NCBI RefSeq assembly: GCF_965638725.1
Contig: NC_134974.1
Coordinates: 2,688,143 to 2,752,142 of the forward strand
Length of the DNA stretch: 64,000 bases
Origin: Aptenodytes patagonicus
Lineage: Eukaryota; Chordata; Aves; Sphenisciformes; Spheniscidae
Direction of reading: 5' to 3'
Shown here: in pieces, positions 20,701 to 32,300 of the stretch
Numbering within the stretch: position 1 is the stretch's first letter
Layout of the letters: every line of letters starts with the position of its first letter
The notes under the pieces: model-generated
Seen by the model: only the letters and a program-made list of their open reading frames with translations
What the model was told of the DNA's origin: nothing
Databases searched by the model: none
Program-made: the position numbers and the translations under genes

Positions 20701-23700
20701 ACTTGGGGTACCTTTCCCGCTGCCAGCTGGGTCTCCCAGGGTGCTGATCATGATTTCACCACTGCCCAGGCAGTGGGAGGTGTGGGGGTAGCCCAGGTCA
20801 CACTTCCAGAAGACGTCCTCCGAGTTGACAACCTGCCGGGGAGTTCACAGGCACCGTCACGTCCTCCGTGCCGGGCTGACCCAGGTTGAGAAGGGTGTTG
20901 GCTGCTGCGCTGAATGCAGGTTCACAAGCCTGGTGTTACCTGTGGCGCGGCCTGCCTGACCTCAAGATGGGACTTGCCGGACAGCCAGAGGGGCTGAGCA
21001 TGTGAGCTGGGGCAGAGCGTGCACGGTCCTGCATCCCCAGGCATGCCGGCACACAGGGCGGCTGCTGCGCTCACCCTGAGAAGCTGGCTGAGGCCACCAG
21101 CGAGGCCCTTGCACACCCAGGCATGGGGCAAACTGCAGGCAGGTGCCCGGGGCTCCTTCGGAGACACACGCCGCAGGCGAGACATGGACTGTAAACCCGA
21201 CAGGCAGTGCTGTGCCTGGCACCCGGCGTGCCCTGGTCCCCTCCTGCACAGAGCTAGATGGAGAACTCAGTATTTGCACATCACCAGAAGAACAACCACC
21301 TTCCACAGCCTTCCCGTGCTGTCATCCAGACAGCAGGGTCCTGCTAAGCTCATAGATGTACCCCAAAGGCTCTTTGCCAAGCTATTCCCGCAGCCAGAAG
21401 CCACGATCCCAGACCTTTAGCCTTTAACGTGTATTGGCACCACCTCCAAGGTACCTTGAAAAGCCTGGGAGCTCGCAGGTCGGTTCCCACGTCCACCACA
21501 TAGATGCGGGAGGAGATGAAGCTGGGGAGGATCAGGCGGTTCCGCTTCTTGGTGGCGTCTCCGAAGCAGCTGCTGCAGGTGTTCCACCCCGAGTGGTGCA
21601 GCTCGTCCCCCAGGTTGGGCATGGGCAGGCGGTGGATCACCTGCAAAGTCCCAGCCTTGCTTACACTGGTCTGTCCTCTGCCAAGTGCAGGATCACAGGC
21701 AGACCGGGGAGCTCAGTGCATTGCAGACCCCACCATAGGGTCAGGATGCCTCAAGCGAGCCTCACCCTGCAGAGGGGAGCGATGGTGCACAGGGGCTCCT
21801 AAGGATGGGGTGTGAAGCGGATTTTACATTACATTTCATAAGCACAGGGAGGCTCAGGGGCTTGGGAAGAAGCGGACAGGCATCAGCCTTTGGTACTGAG
21901 CCAGCAGCTTTGGGGCACGTGAAGGACAAGCACTGAGCTGTTTCCCAGGCCAGTTTAGTACCGAGATAAAGCGTTTGGTACCTGGCAATAGTGCGGAGAT
22001 TTGGGGTTGACATCCACAGTGGCCAGAAAGTCAGGTTTCTCTATCCCAGTGTTCCTGTAGATGCAGGGCACATACACAATCTCCTCCCGGGGACCTTTCA
22101 AGACAGAAACACTGCGTGAGCATCAGCAGAAACCACCTTTGACAGAATAAAAACCTTGCAGGAGTCTCTGGTCAGCCTAGATCTCCCTCCCGGGGAGCCG
22201 GTGTGTTCCCCCATATGTATGGGGCGGTTGGATCTCCATCTCTCTGCTGTACCAGAGGCACTAGGCAGGACTCTGTTTGGAGGGGGCTTCCCTGCGGGGG
22301 TTTGGGCTTATTTATATCCCTTGCCCTGGGAAGGGATCTCTGGACCTCAGAGTCCCTAAGGAAGTCCACAGCTTTGGGATCACCCCATGCCTGCGAGGAC
22401 ATGGCAGCCCCTCCCCAATCCTACCAATCACGCGAATCAAAACACATTGCGTCTCATTTCCATCACATCTGCACAGGAGAAGCCTTAAAAACACGAGAAG
22501 TGCTTGCCAGACTGAAGCCAAAGGCAGAAAGGCCCCCAGGCCCCTGTGCCGTCCGATAGCCCTACCGAGCAGTGAAAATCTACCGTGACGAGGTGGTGCA
22601 AGAGCTCCCTGCCTGCAGGGCATCCCGCTGGGAAAGGGAGAAGGGCTCTGCCCCAGGGATGTCCTTGCAGCAACAGGTCTGCCATGCTCCCTGCTCCCCA
22701 AAGAGGAGCTGCTGCCCTGGTGCACGCACTGCTCCTGATAGGAAGTGTGATCGGCTTTGCCGGGAAATGGCTTTGCCCTGGGACCTGAGCAATGCCCAGC
22801 CCTCAAGCAAGGGCATTCAGACCCCACGGAGTCTCCTTGTCACTGCGGAGGTGGTACTCACTCTCGTTTGTGTCAGGATAAAGCACTGCCAAAGCCAGGG
22901 CTAGTGGGGAAGAACTGGTTTAGGAAATGCTGAGGAAGAGAGAGTGGTGGGAAACGGAGACAGAGAGGTGATTTGGGACCTTTGGAGTTGATCCAAAACA
23001 GGTAATAGCTGGCTTTGCAACATGGTGCCTTTATAAACCTTTATACAGTGGTGCCTGTGTCAGTCTTGGGTTTGAGAGCAGTTGCTGAACGCCGAGGTAT
23101 CCCATCCCTGCAGCTGCAGTGGCACCAAAAGTCAGGGTATGGGACGCAGGCACAGAGCTCATACACCGCCCGAGGTATCCGAAGGACACCGAGGAGCTTC
23201 TCACCACCTGCTCGGGAGCCTGACCTGCCAGATGTCTGCATGGAAGAGCTTTTTGGGTGCCAGTTACTCGGCACCACTGAAGCAACCAGATAGTCCCCAA
23301 GGGAACTTGCCAGAGTAGCAGAGTCAATGGGATTTGTGCTATTTGCTATTAATTTAAACCACTGTCCCCCCCTGCCAACACGCGGGGATGTTTTAAAGAC
23401 TCATCTCTTCCTTGTTTTCTTGGTTCAAAGACGTTTCAGGGATAGGAATCACAGATCATGAGCAAGGTCCAAAGCTCTCTAAGGTTTCAGGGATGTGTTT
23501 GCTAAGCCCTAGAGAAGAGGATTAAGGGAGGGATAGCCCGAGATGATGCATTCATCAGTCTCTTCACATCAAAGCACCAGTGTTTCGGCAATACAGCAGG
23601 AAGGATTCCCTGGCAAAGCATCCAGACATGTAAGGAAGCAGCCCGTGAGGCTCGTTTTTATACAAGGAGGTTTTGTCATGTTGTGATCCCAGCCATCAGG

Positions 23701-25645
23701 AGCAGAGTGCAATGAAAAATCAGGATGGTCCCCTCTCCCTTCCCAGGTTTAGCTCCAGTGATGGTGTCGTGGGGGTATAGCAATACAATTGCCTCTGAGA
23801 AACTTAAAAATCCCATTTGGTTTTGCACAAGGAAGCCACAGGTGACTTTGCTGCAGGCTATGACCCATCCCAAGCCATCACGAAACCTAAAAAGGTTTGT
23901 TCTGACACCAAGCTGTCATTATGCAATTGATGTTTGGCCTCAGGACAGGCCAGAAGCGAAACCATCGCTTCCCTAACGCGTGCTGGGAGCCTCCTCAGAG
24001 AATGGAGTTAATTGATAATGCCCACTTGAAAGCATTGTTTTAATCTTCACCTAAATCACAGAGAGTGCAGGGCTCTTCCCTGCCTGCCCTGGATTTCAGA
24101 CTTGCCTTTCATTGCATCCAGAGGCGAGGCGAAGCCAGGACCACACGCTCCACACTTTTCTGCATTGAGAAGAATAGAAACACAGAAATTAGACAACAGC
24201 GAGTTCTTTTAATCCCCTTTTAACGAAGGAACTGCTCGCTGGAGTGGCTGTGCATGCTCCCACTCTATGGCAATGTCCGAGGCAAACCAGGATGCCCACG
24301 TGCATCCAAACGACCCCCAGAAAGGTTTGGGTCTCTGGGCAGCCAAAAAGGCCAGTGATATATTCCTAGGGCAGAAAGGTACAAGGCTCAGAGCCGTCTC
24401 TCCACTTTGCCTCCCATCGTGTCCCTGTGGCGGGGAGGAAGGGTTGCTCACCACGTGTAGGGGCAATGCCAGGCTTGCACGGCCTCAAGGCAATGCTGAG
24501 AACTCTGCGGTTCTTCTGCGAGGAGGAGGAGGAGGGGAGGCAGCAAGGAAGAAAGGCAGTATGGCTGGGCTGCTGCACCGGGGGCAGAGGGAGGGGAGAG
24601 GATTCTCCCTAGAGCCGAGTGGGGAGAGAGCATCCCCTCGCTGCAGGGTGAGGAGCGGGATGAGCTGAGCCTGGTCTGCGGCTTCTCCTGACCCTTTTTG
24701 GGATGGCTGCACTTTACTGTGCCTTGGTTTGGGAGCATTAATGCAAAGCTTTCGCATAGAAAGCTGTTTCCACCCAAGGCAGTCAGTGCTCGCGGCATCA
24801 GCCTCCCTGCCAGCCCCTAGCACCATTCTGGGAATCCCCATCACGCTGCTGAGGGTCTCCGGGGCACTTTGAACCCTGCCAGCCTCGTTCTCTTTATAAC
24901 CGCTGAGAAAATTGTCCTTAATGCAGTTGAACGAGAGCTTGTTAGAGAACAACAACCACCACTGAAAGAACACCTCTTCCCTATTTACGATGGCAAGCCT
25001 GAGGACAGGGAGGAAAACTCCCAGCTAAATTGTATGACTCAACTTTGCTGTGTAAGCTCCTTATTTGTTTTTATTCTTACTGTTGTATCACTCGTGTCCC
25101 AGCTCCTCCAGGGAAACACTCCTACCTGAAGCACTGAGAAACCACCCATCCAGCCTGCTTCTCCCTTCTCCTTAGATTAGTCCTGCAAAAACAGCCCCAT
25201 CAAAGCCAGACTTTGCACTGAGGACTCCCTGCCTTGGTATATCTGACTATAGCAAGCATAGCCTGTACAAGTTGCAGATGAATAAATGAGAGAACAGTTA
25301 GAAGGCTTTTAATCATCAGTCCACCTAAACTTTTCCTGGCACTTTTAGTAGCTTGAGAAAAGAAACCCTTTCCTGGCCAGACAAAACACCACATTCATCC
25401 CCATGTTTCTTTTTACTTTGTTTTCTGGGTGTCACAGTAACAAAACCACGAGACCCAGCTCCAAACGAGTTTAGGAGGACTCTGGAGCAGAGCCCATGGC
25501 CAGAAGGCAGCAAGCCACCAACAGTGCCAAGCCTTCTCCTCTGGAGAGCAAGCTGCAGTCAACGGAGAGATCTCTTACCTGTGCTGGAGGCTGGGCTGGA
25601 TCTCACCTGCTGCTGAGCAGCGGAAGGAGATGATCCTGCCTGCAT
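17733..25645 (-). CDS. SELENBP1: Selenium-binding protein 1 / methanethiol oxidase, copy A
   Basis: SELENBP1 oxidises methanethiol to hydrogen sulfide, formaldehyde and hydrogen peroxide in the cytosol and binds selenium. Coding exons in gene order: 25579-25645, 24106-24159, 21982-22094, 21455-21640, 20712-20832, 20308-20490, 19554-19732, 18906-18984, 18683-18804, 18473-18565, 18072-18190, 17733-17895. They total 1479 bases, giving 492 residues (human 472). Family hallmarks: [36 protein letters not shown] (selenium-ligand Cys57 kept), [66 protein letters not shown] (human His329), ending in [10 protein letters not shown]. Intron 2 has a GC donor (AAAG/gcaagt). The start is in an exon joined in phase through a gtaaga donor, giving a 20-residue Ser/Ala/Gln-rich extension absent from human. 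The body is secure; the exact N-terminus is less so. Confidence 0.94.
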
Positions 25646-25697
25646 TCCGCCTGCTAGGAGCAAGTCAAGAGAGAAGGTGCAGCTCTGCGGGGGTTCA

Positions 25698-25706
25698 AAT
25701 ATATAG
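25698..25706 (-). promoter_or_regulatory. SELENBP1: TATA box of SELENBP1 copy A
   Basis: TATATATTT on the gene strand, about 53 bases upstream of the proposed ATG, predicts transcription starting near 25670 and a short leader. The diverged copies B and C have a TATA box in the corresponding place, which supports the assignment. Confidence 0.65.
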
Positions 25707-26816
25707 GGAGCAGGACGGGGAGAAGGAGGGTTTGGAAAAAGGACACCAAGGGGAGGATCCACACACCTCGGGGTGTGGGAGGTACCAGGGCAGCCTTTAG
25801 CATCTTACAGCACTGGAAACATGCAGGGAAGCTATTTCAGTACTACCAGAGCCTCCTCCCCTCCCAGAGCGGTAGGGGACGTGGCTGTGGCTGCACTGCA
25901 TAGCGCACACATTCTCGCACACTGGAAACACAAGGGCTTTTAGCCACGAAGGGAAAGCAGGCTGGTCCTCTCCTCCGATTCCTTGCTAGAAGCAACGTTT
26001 TGCAGCAGCATGGGGCTGACAGGGTGCCCCTGATGAGAGACAAGCAAGCACTGCATTCCCAACCACAGAAATATTGAGGTTGCAGATGTTAATCACAAGT
26101 GAAAATGAAAAGCGAGGACTGGGTTTCTTTTAATTGCAGGATGAGTGTTTACTGTGGGATGTTAATTTGCTGGCTGGGAGGAGGCAGAAGCAATGTAACA
26201 GTGTTCCCCATGACACATCTGACTTACTCAGTGTCTGCTGCTGCTTCTGGCTGCAAAGCTGGGCGTCAGCTCGCTTGGCTCGTAAGGGCCATGCAGTGGA
26301 TGCGCAGCCTTCACAGGCACATCTTTGCTGGCAGGTTGCTGCCTTGTCCTCTCCAGTGCTCACCCCAGAGGTAGACTCTGAAACCAGCAAGCTCAAACAG
26401 TCATTCACTCTGCCATCAGAGGCTCTCAGCCCATTGCATCTGCTAGCAAGAAGACCGATGGCCTTGGCTCAATCTCTCCCCCCCATTTCCAGCTTGGGCT
26501 CATCTGTTTGTATCTGATGCTCAACACCATGCTATGGAGCGCACTGCAGATCCACACCGCGGCGGTCAGCACATCCCCCTGTGTCCCACCTTGCCTCTGA
26601 CCAAAGAAATCTTCTCCAGGAGGCCCCAGGGCTTAAATGCAAAGGACAAGGCATGTATAAGCAGCAGCCCGGCTTCATCTGGACCTCACATGCACCTTCC
26701 AGTCATCCTCCATAGAAATGTCTCCACTGCAGTTCAGCAAGATTGCTGTAAGAGTGTTACTTCCCTTAGGGAAGAGGGGTGATGCCAGCGGTGTCTGTCC
26801 TCATGGTCTAGGAGAT
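25707..26816. other. Intergenic, upstream of copy A
   Basis: No gene, SELENBP1 exon or recognisable mobile element is seen. It ends where homology with the second duplicated unit begins, near 26817. Confidence 0.6.
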
Positions 26817-28635
26817 CTGTTGGAAGCTGCGAAGGACTTGATGGGTGCTGGCACCAGGGAGAAACCTATCTTCCAAATAACCACTAGAGGGAACAGGCGA
26901 AGCATCCAACTGCAGCCAGCCCAATTCACCGCCTCCCCAGGTGAGGCACATTCAGCCGCTGCAGATGCACCACGTTCCACGTTCCTCAGGATAACTCATG
27001 CACGAGGGTGAGGAAAGGCCCACGCTCCCCGAAACATGGGAGTCAGGACCCAAAGACCTGGGAACAGGCCTTGGAGGGGATGAAGGAGTTTGCTCGTACC
27101 AGCAGAAATACGTCCACATCCATCCAACTTGGGCAGAGCATGGCCTGATGGTGGAACGAGGAGCTGGGTCACCCCTGCCGCGTTGTCTGTTGCTCTTCGT
27201 GGCTCAGCTGCAGCTCAAAGCCCGGGCTGAGTCCTCGCCTTGCCGTGTGACCACCTGCAGGTCAGAGAGGGTGCTCAGTTGAGAGCGTAAGGGACAGCAG
27301 ACTCTCTGATCAAACCCGTAAACACGGCCATGAGGTAAGGGAGCTCTTCCCTCCACTGATGTGGATGGTGCCCGGCCCCATCACGAGGAGGGGTTTCCAG
27401 GGCGGATTCAGCTCAGCTACCTCCAGCCATCTGGACCGCACGCTGGCATGGGGATGTCTGCTGGCCAGACTCTCCCTCCAGCCAGCGGAGAGGAGGAGGC
27501 ACCTCTAGTGAGGTACGTGCCTTGTAGGGTCTGAAGGTAGGTGAGATGAGGCTCATTCAAAAGCCACCGCAACAGCAGGGACATCCCCTGAGAAGGCCCT
27601 CAAACAAGGCAAAAGCTGGAGGATCAGAAGGGGCTGTCACACGCAAGTGATCGTGACGCTGAACAGCAGCACCCCAGGGTGCTCAAGAGAGCTGGAGCAA
27701 CATGCGTGCCCGTGAGCAGGGTGAGGAAGTAAATGAAGTTGTGTTCCTCCAAGGTAAATCCATAAAGGGCTAAAACTTAGAAGGATCCTCTTTATATCCT
27801 AATTTTTGCAGCCTCCAAACTCATTACGGTTTTGGCTGCAAATTGTACCCTCGTGAAGATGCTCAAGGCAAACGGGACTAATGGGACGATGTGTGGGTGT
27901 GCAGCGGGGTTTTGGAGGCCGGTGGTTGCCCTCCTGTGTAGCAAACAGGCTTACATTGGGCGAGTGGGATTTGGCATCCTACGCAGCACGTGATAAGCAG
28001 GAGAACAACCTACAACTCCAGCGAGTACATCTTGCGAAAGAGGACAGCCTATGGAGAATTCTGAAGGGACTAAGGACATTTTGCCAACACCGTATTAACT
28101 GTATGCAGAGTACTTTGGGTGAAAACCCTGACTTGACTCTGCCTCAACTGTGTTAAGACTACGCCGTCCATGGGAACCGATCAAGCTGAAACCGATATTC
28201 TCACCAGCAGCAAGCAAACCGCTTAACAAACGCACGGGATTGCACTGGAGCGTCTACTAAGTGTGTTCTTGCAGCCCTTCACGTATCTTAAAGTAAGCCC
28301 TACTAAAACCAAATGGTTGGTTTGGGGGATGACAACACTACATTGCTTTGACAAGGTACGTTTGTTTGGGGCAGAAAAAGAACAAATGGTTGCCGCGCTT
28401 CCCTATAAAAGCCGTGCCTGCAAGAATGCACACAAAAAAAAGAACGAGCAAAGACAATTTCTACCAGAAACTTCCCAGAAGACTAACAGGCGCTCTGGCA
28501 CAATCAGTGTCCTGTCTTAGGGGTTTTCAAAACCCTGATCTTATCACTGACCCCTGCTGGCGTTTGTTTTCCCCTGAAATAAATCTGAAAGGCTTCAGTA
28601 AGACACGTGAAGATCTAGCTGATGCAAAGAACAAT
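26817..28635. other. Unit 1 sequence downstream of copy B
   Basis: This non-coding stretch lies between the left duplication boundary and the copy B polyadenylation site. Short frames on either strand are repeated in unit 2 only because the DNA is duplicated. I recognise no gene in it. Confidence 0.6.
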
Positions 28636-28641
28636 TTTATT
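28636..28641 (-). terminator. Polyadenylation signal of copy B
   Basis: AATAAA on the gene strand, 665 bases past the stop codon. The surrounding AAGAACAATTTTATT (plus strand) recurs in unit 2 and, in diverged form, below copy D at 58050, which argues that this 3' end is ancestral to the family. Confidence 0.8.
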
Positions 28642-29305
28642 CTTGTTTAAAGCAGAACATAAGAGCAAACCAGTGTCGGGAAACAGGCACTTCTTTTCAA
28701 AATAAAGCACTTCATACTCCTTCAGCTGTGACGCGTACCGACCCAAGCACGTGAGAAGGGAGCCAAGAGGGCTCTCGTGCCAGGGGAAGACTATCCAGGA
28801 ACGACCCGGCTGAAGAACAGTAACTCAGGCGAACTGGGCACTTCACTTTCTTTTGCCTTAGTTTTCAAGGGTGAACAAGCGCTGAATCGTAACTGAGAGT
28901 TCAACACCTTGCTACCGGCCCCGGTACTAGACAGCAATAGCTAACAGGCCGGGGACATCAAGGCAGGCGTCCGACAGGCCTGTAGCAATGAAGCGAGGCA
29001 CGGTGGGTATGCAGGTATCTGCCCAAAGGCACTGTGCGTACTGCACATCTCTGCATTTGAGCAACTGTCCTGGGCTCTGCTCTGCGAACCACGCCCAGGG
29101 GTTGCTTTGCACTGAAAACATGCCATGTGTCCACTGGTCTGCCTGAACCAAACCCTCGCAAAAAGGCAGAGCTTCCGTAGCTCAGGTTAGCAGAAATCAA
29201 GACTCCAGCAATGAACGGGGACCCCCAAACCCAATTACCCTACGCTCTTTCTTAATGGCTGCACTACAGAAGAGAGAGAGAAGAAGGGAGTCTTCCACAT
29301 GGCGC

Positions 29306-32300
29306 CTAGGCCAAGATGTCGGAGGTGGAATCCCCACTACGGAAGTGGATGTCATGGGCAAGGCAAGGCCCATTGGGTTCCTTTCCAAAATCCACCAGGA
29401 AGTTCTTGTTCACGGTCAGGCCTCCTTTCTCAGTGTCCACGTCGATCTGCAGCATGACCGAGCCTTCCCTGCGAGGGGACAAGAGCGCAGCTATTACAGA
29501 CAAGCAAACCACGGTCCTGCTCAAGAGATCCTGCTCTTCAGCCTCCTGTTCCGTATCGAGGAAGAGGCTTTCTCCTGAACATCTTGTCTTCTACCGGGAG
29601 AAGGGAGCAGAGGCCCAGTTTCAGTAGCGGCATACACCAGCGCTCACATTTTTTTCCTGAATTCTCAATGGACGCGAGTAAACCGCTAGGCATGATGCGA
29701 TAGGCAGGCTGGAGCTTGCCTTTGTGTTGGAGGTCATCGTCTGCTTTGCTACATCAAAACATCTCTGGTGGATACACTGGGAGATGCTGTGGCAGAGACG
29801 TGGCCTGGCTCTCAGAGATCCACAGATGGATTCACTCCACCTTTCAGACTGAAACACTTGGGCTCTCCCAAGCAAAACCCTGGCACTGCCGCTCCGCACA
29901 GGCAGCAGCCGCACCTCGCCCAGCCAGAGACGCTTGTGAGTCAACTGCATGTGAAATTCAACGTGAGGAAGCTGCGGGGACGATGTTAGGAAAAGCTGTC
30001 CCTCTGCAATCACAAACGCGCCCTTGTAGCCCCCCAGATGAGGCGCCTTTCCCCTCTCTAACAGAGCGCCCATCCAAAGAGGCCCCTTTCCTTTCCTCCC
30101 ACATGTTTCTTACTTGACCACGGTCGGGTAGAACTGCTTGTCCCACGTGCTGTAGAAGGAGTTGGTGACGTACAGCCTCTTGCCATCCAGGCTGAGCTGC
30201 AGTTTACTAGGGCCGCCGTACACTCTCTTGCACTGAAGGCACAACAGACAGCAGTGGTGTTACTGGCTTCTTTCGTTCAGCAGCCAAGCACAAGCAGGGG
30301 CAGGGGAGCAGAGCAGAGCAGAGCAGAGCGGCTGCCTCCCCTTCTAACACAGGCAAGCTACCAGGTGCTGCAGACACACGGGCCACTGCAACGGGGCCCC
30401 ACCCCAGAAACCCTGGGCAGAGAACTAGCAGAGCAGAGCCCAAGTCCAAAGGACACCAGAGGGCAAAGAGGACGCAGAACTCACCTTGATCACCAAGGGC
30501 TCCGGCTGGCACTTCAGCTCTTCGTCTCTACACACAGTCACGGGTCCGCCTCTGAGGATACTGCCTCCCACAAACACCTGGAAGCCAGGCAGCGGGAGAC
30601 ATGTTGCCTTGTCATCCAACCACCACCAGATACCGCTAGGGAGCCCAACAGTGCAAGCCCTTCTGCTCCTGCCTTACCTGTCCCACCAGCCTGGGCTTGC
30701 AGGTTTTGGAGAGCTCGTATTGGCGGATGTCTCCGTGCAGCCAGTTGCTGAGATACAGGTACTTGTCATCCGTTGAGATGATGAGGTCGACTGTGAAGGC
30801 TAGGGCACAGAAACAAAGAGCTCTAGAGAAGGCAGCAGCAACAGAAAACGTGCCTTGCTTCGAGCCCCAGCTCGCATCTCTCCCTGCCATGCTGTACGTC
30901 GTGCCTCCAGCACAGGAGACCTGCCCAAGTGCACAGGCTCCAGCCGGGGCAGCAGTGTCTTCCTGGGGGTGTGCGCAGCCCCTCAGCCCCTCCGACAAGC
31001 CTTCCGCCGTGTTTACGCAGCAAGGCTTTGAGGGTCAGCGAGTGGCCTTTGCCAAGCTGCACAACACAAAGCTCCGGGAGGAAAAAGGAAACACCACCTC
31101 AGGGCACACGAACCTGGCATCTTGGGCATAATCCATCCCGTCACGTCCTTGGCCGGTATCCGAATCACCTCTTCTACTGCCCAGTTGTCTCTCTGTACAA
31201 GAAACACAGGCACCGCTCCAGGAGCGCTCCTGGCTGCTCAGGCAAGAGCGCTCCCCTGCCCTCACACACTTGCACAGCTAGGCAAAGCTGCCTGAGGAAG
31301 GCTACCACTGCACCCAGCTACTACGAGCAGACACCAGTAAGGGCAGCATCGTCTGATACCAACAGCGAGGCTGGGCCTCATCGCTCCAATTAATCCCCCA
31401 GTTGTTCAGCCAAGAAGTCCCAATTGGTCACGATGGGCTTTTACACTCAGTGGAAGAACAGACTCCTCTCATTCTAGCACACACGTCCAAAGCAGGGTCT
31501 GGATACCGCCCTCTCCACACGCCTCCTTCTTTCTCTCTGCTACCCCAAATTTCTTCTGCGCGTTTCTCCATCACCCTCTAGCTCACCATGGCCGGGTCTC
31601 CCGTGGCTGCTGGCAGAATACTTGCCTCGCACTTGTAGAAGCGGTAGACGATGCCACTCAGGGCACAGCTGACGTATCCCTCAGCAGCATCGGGGTTGTG
31701 GAGGAATTTAACACTCAGGGGCAAAGAGTCCTCCCCCAGGTCAAAGCACTGGGTGAGGGTGCGGCAGGACAAGTTCCACACGTTCAGGCGGCGCCCAAAG
31801 ACCCCTGAGGAAAAGGAAAACCAAGTCAGGAGAGAGGGGGCTACCCATGGAGACTCACCCCTCCCCAAATGCTCACAGACACCAACGGCCATGGCACCGT
31901 CCAGCCAGAATTAGCAGAGAAACTGCCGTGATTTAGGGAGCAGCGGGAAAAGACAGGGGCCAGCCTCTCTTAAGGACAGACGCTGCACGCCCTGTAGCAG
32001 TGCCTGTAAAATCGGCCGTTTGGGGAGAAATCTTCCTGTCCCCTCTCTCTGACCGCATCGACACCCTCCCACCACCTCGGGCAGTTCTGGCTCAGCGCTT
32101 GCATCCGTATTGCCTCACCTTTCTTCAAGTCGTCGGGATTAAATCCACGTCCCGCACGTTTTGGGACTAATCCAGCAGAGCTGATCAGAACATTGTGGCG
32201 TGGCTGGTACCAGAAGTCGTATCCAGTGGGGGGGGCCTCACACTCGTTTTCCCAGTTCCCCTTCAGCTCAAAGGTCTCTCCATCCAGCACAATAAATCCA

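Noticed and set aside
26998-28650. Frames repeated in both units, such as 26998-27282 and 28348-28650
   Set aside because: Conservation between units is explained by recent DNA duplication and is equally high in non-coding positions.
29621-30073. 150-codon minus-strand frame between exons 12 and 11 of copy B (and its twin at 46049-46501)
   Set aside because: It lies wholly in intron 11. The splice sites on both sides give the conserved protein, and the twin exists only because of the duplication.
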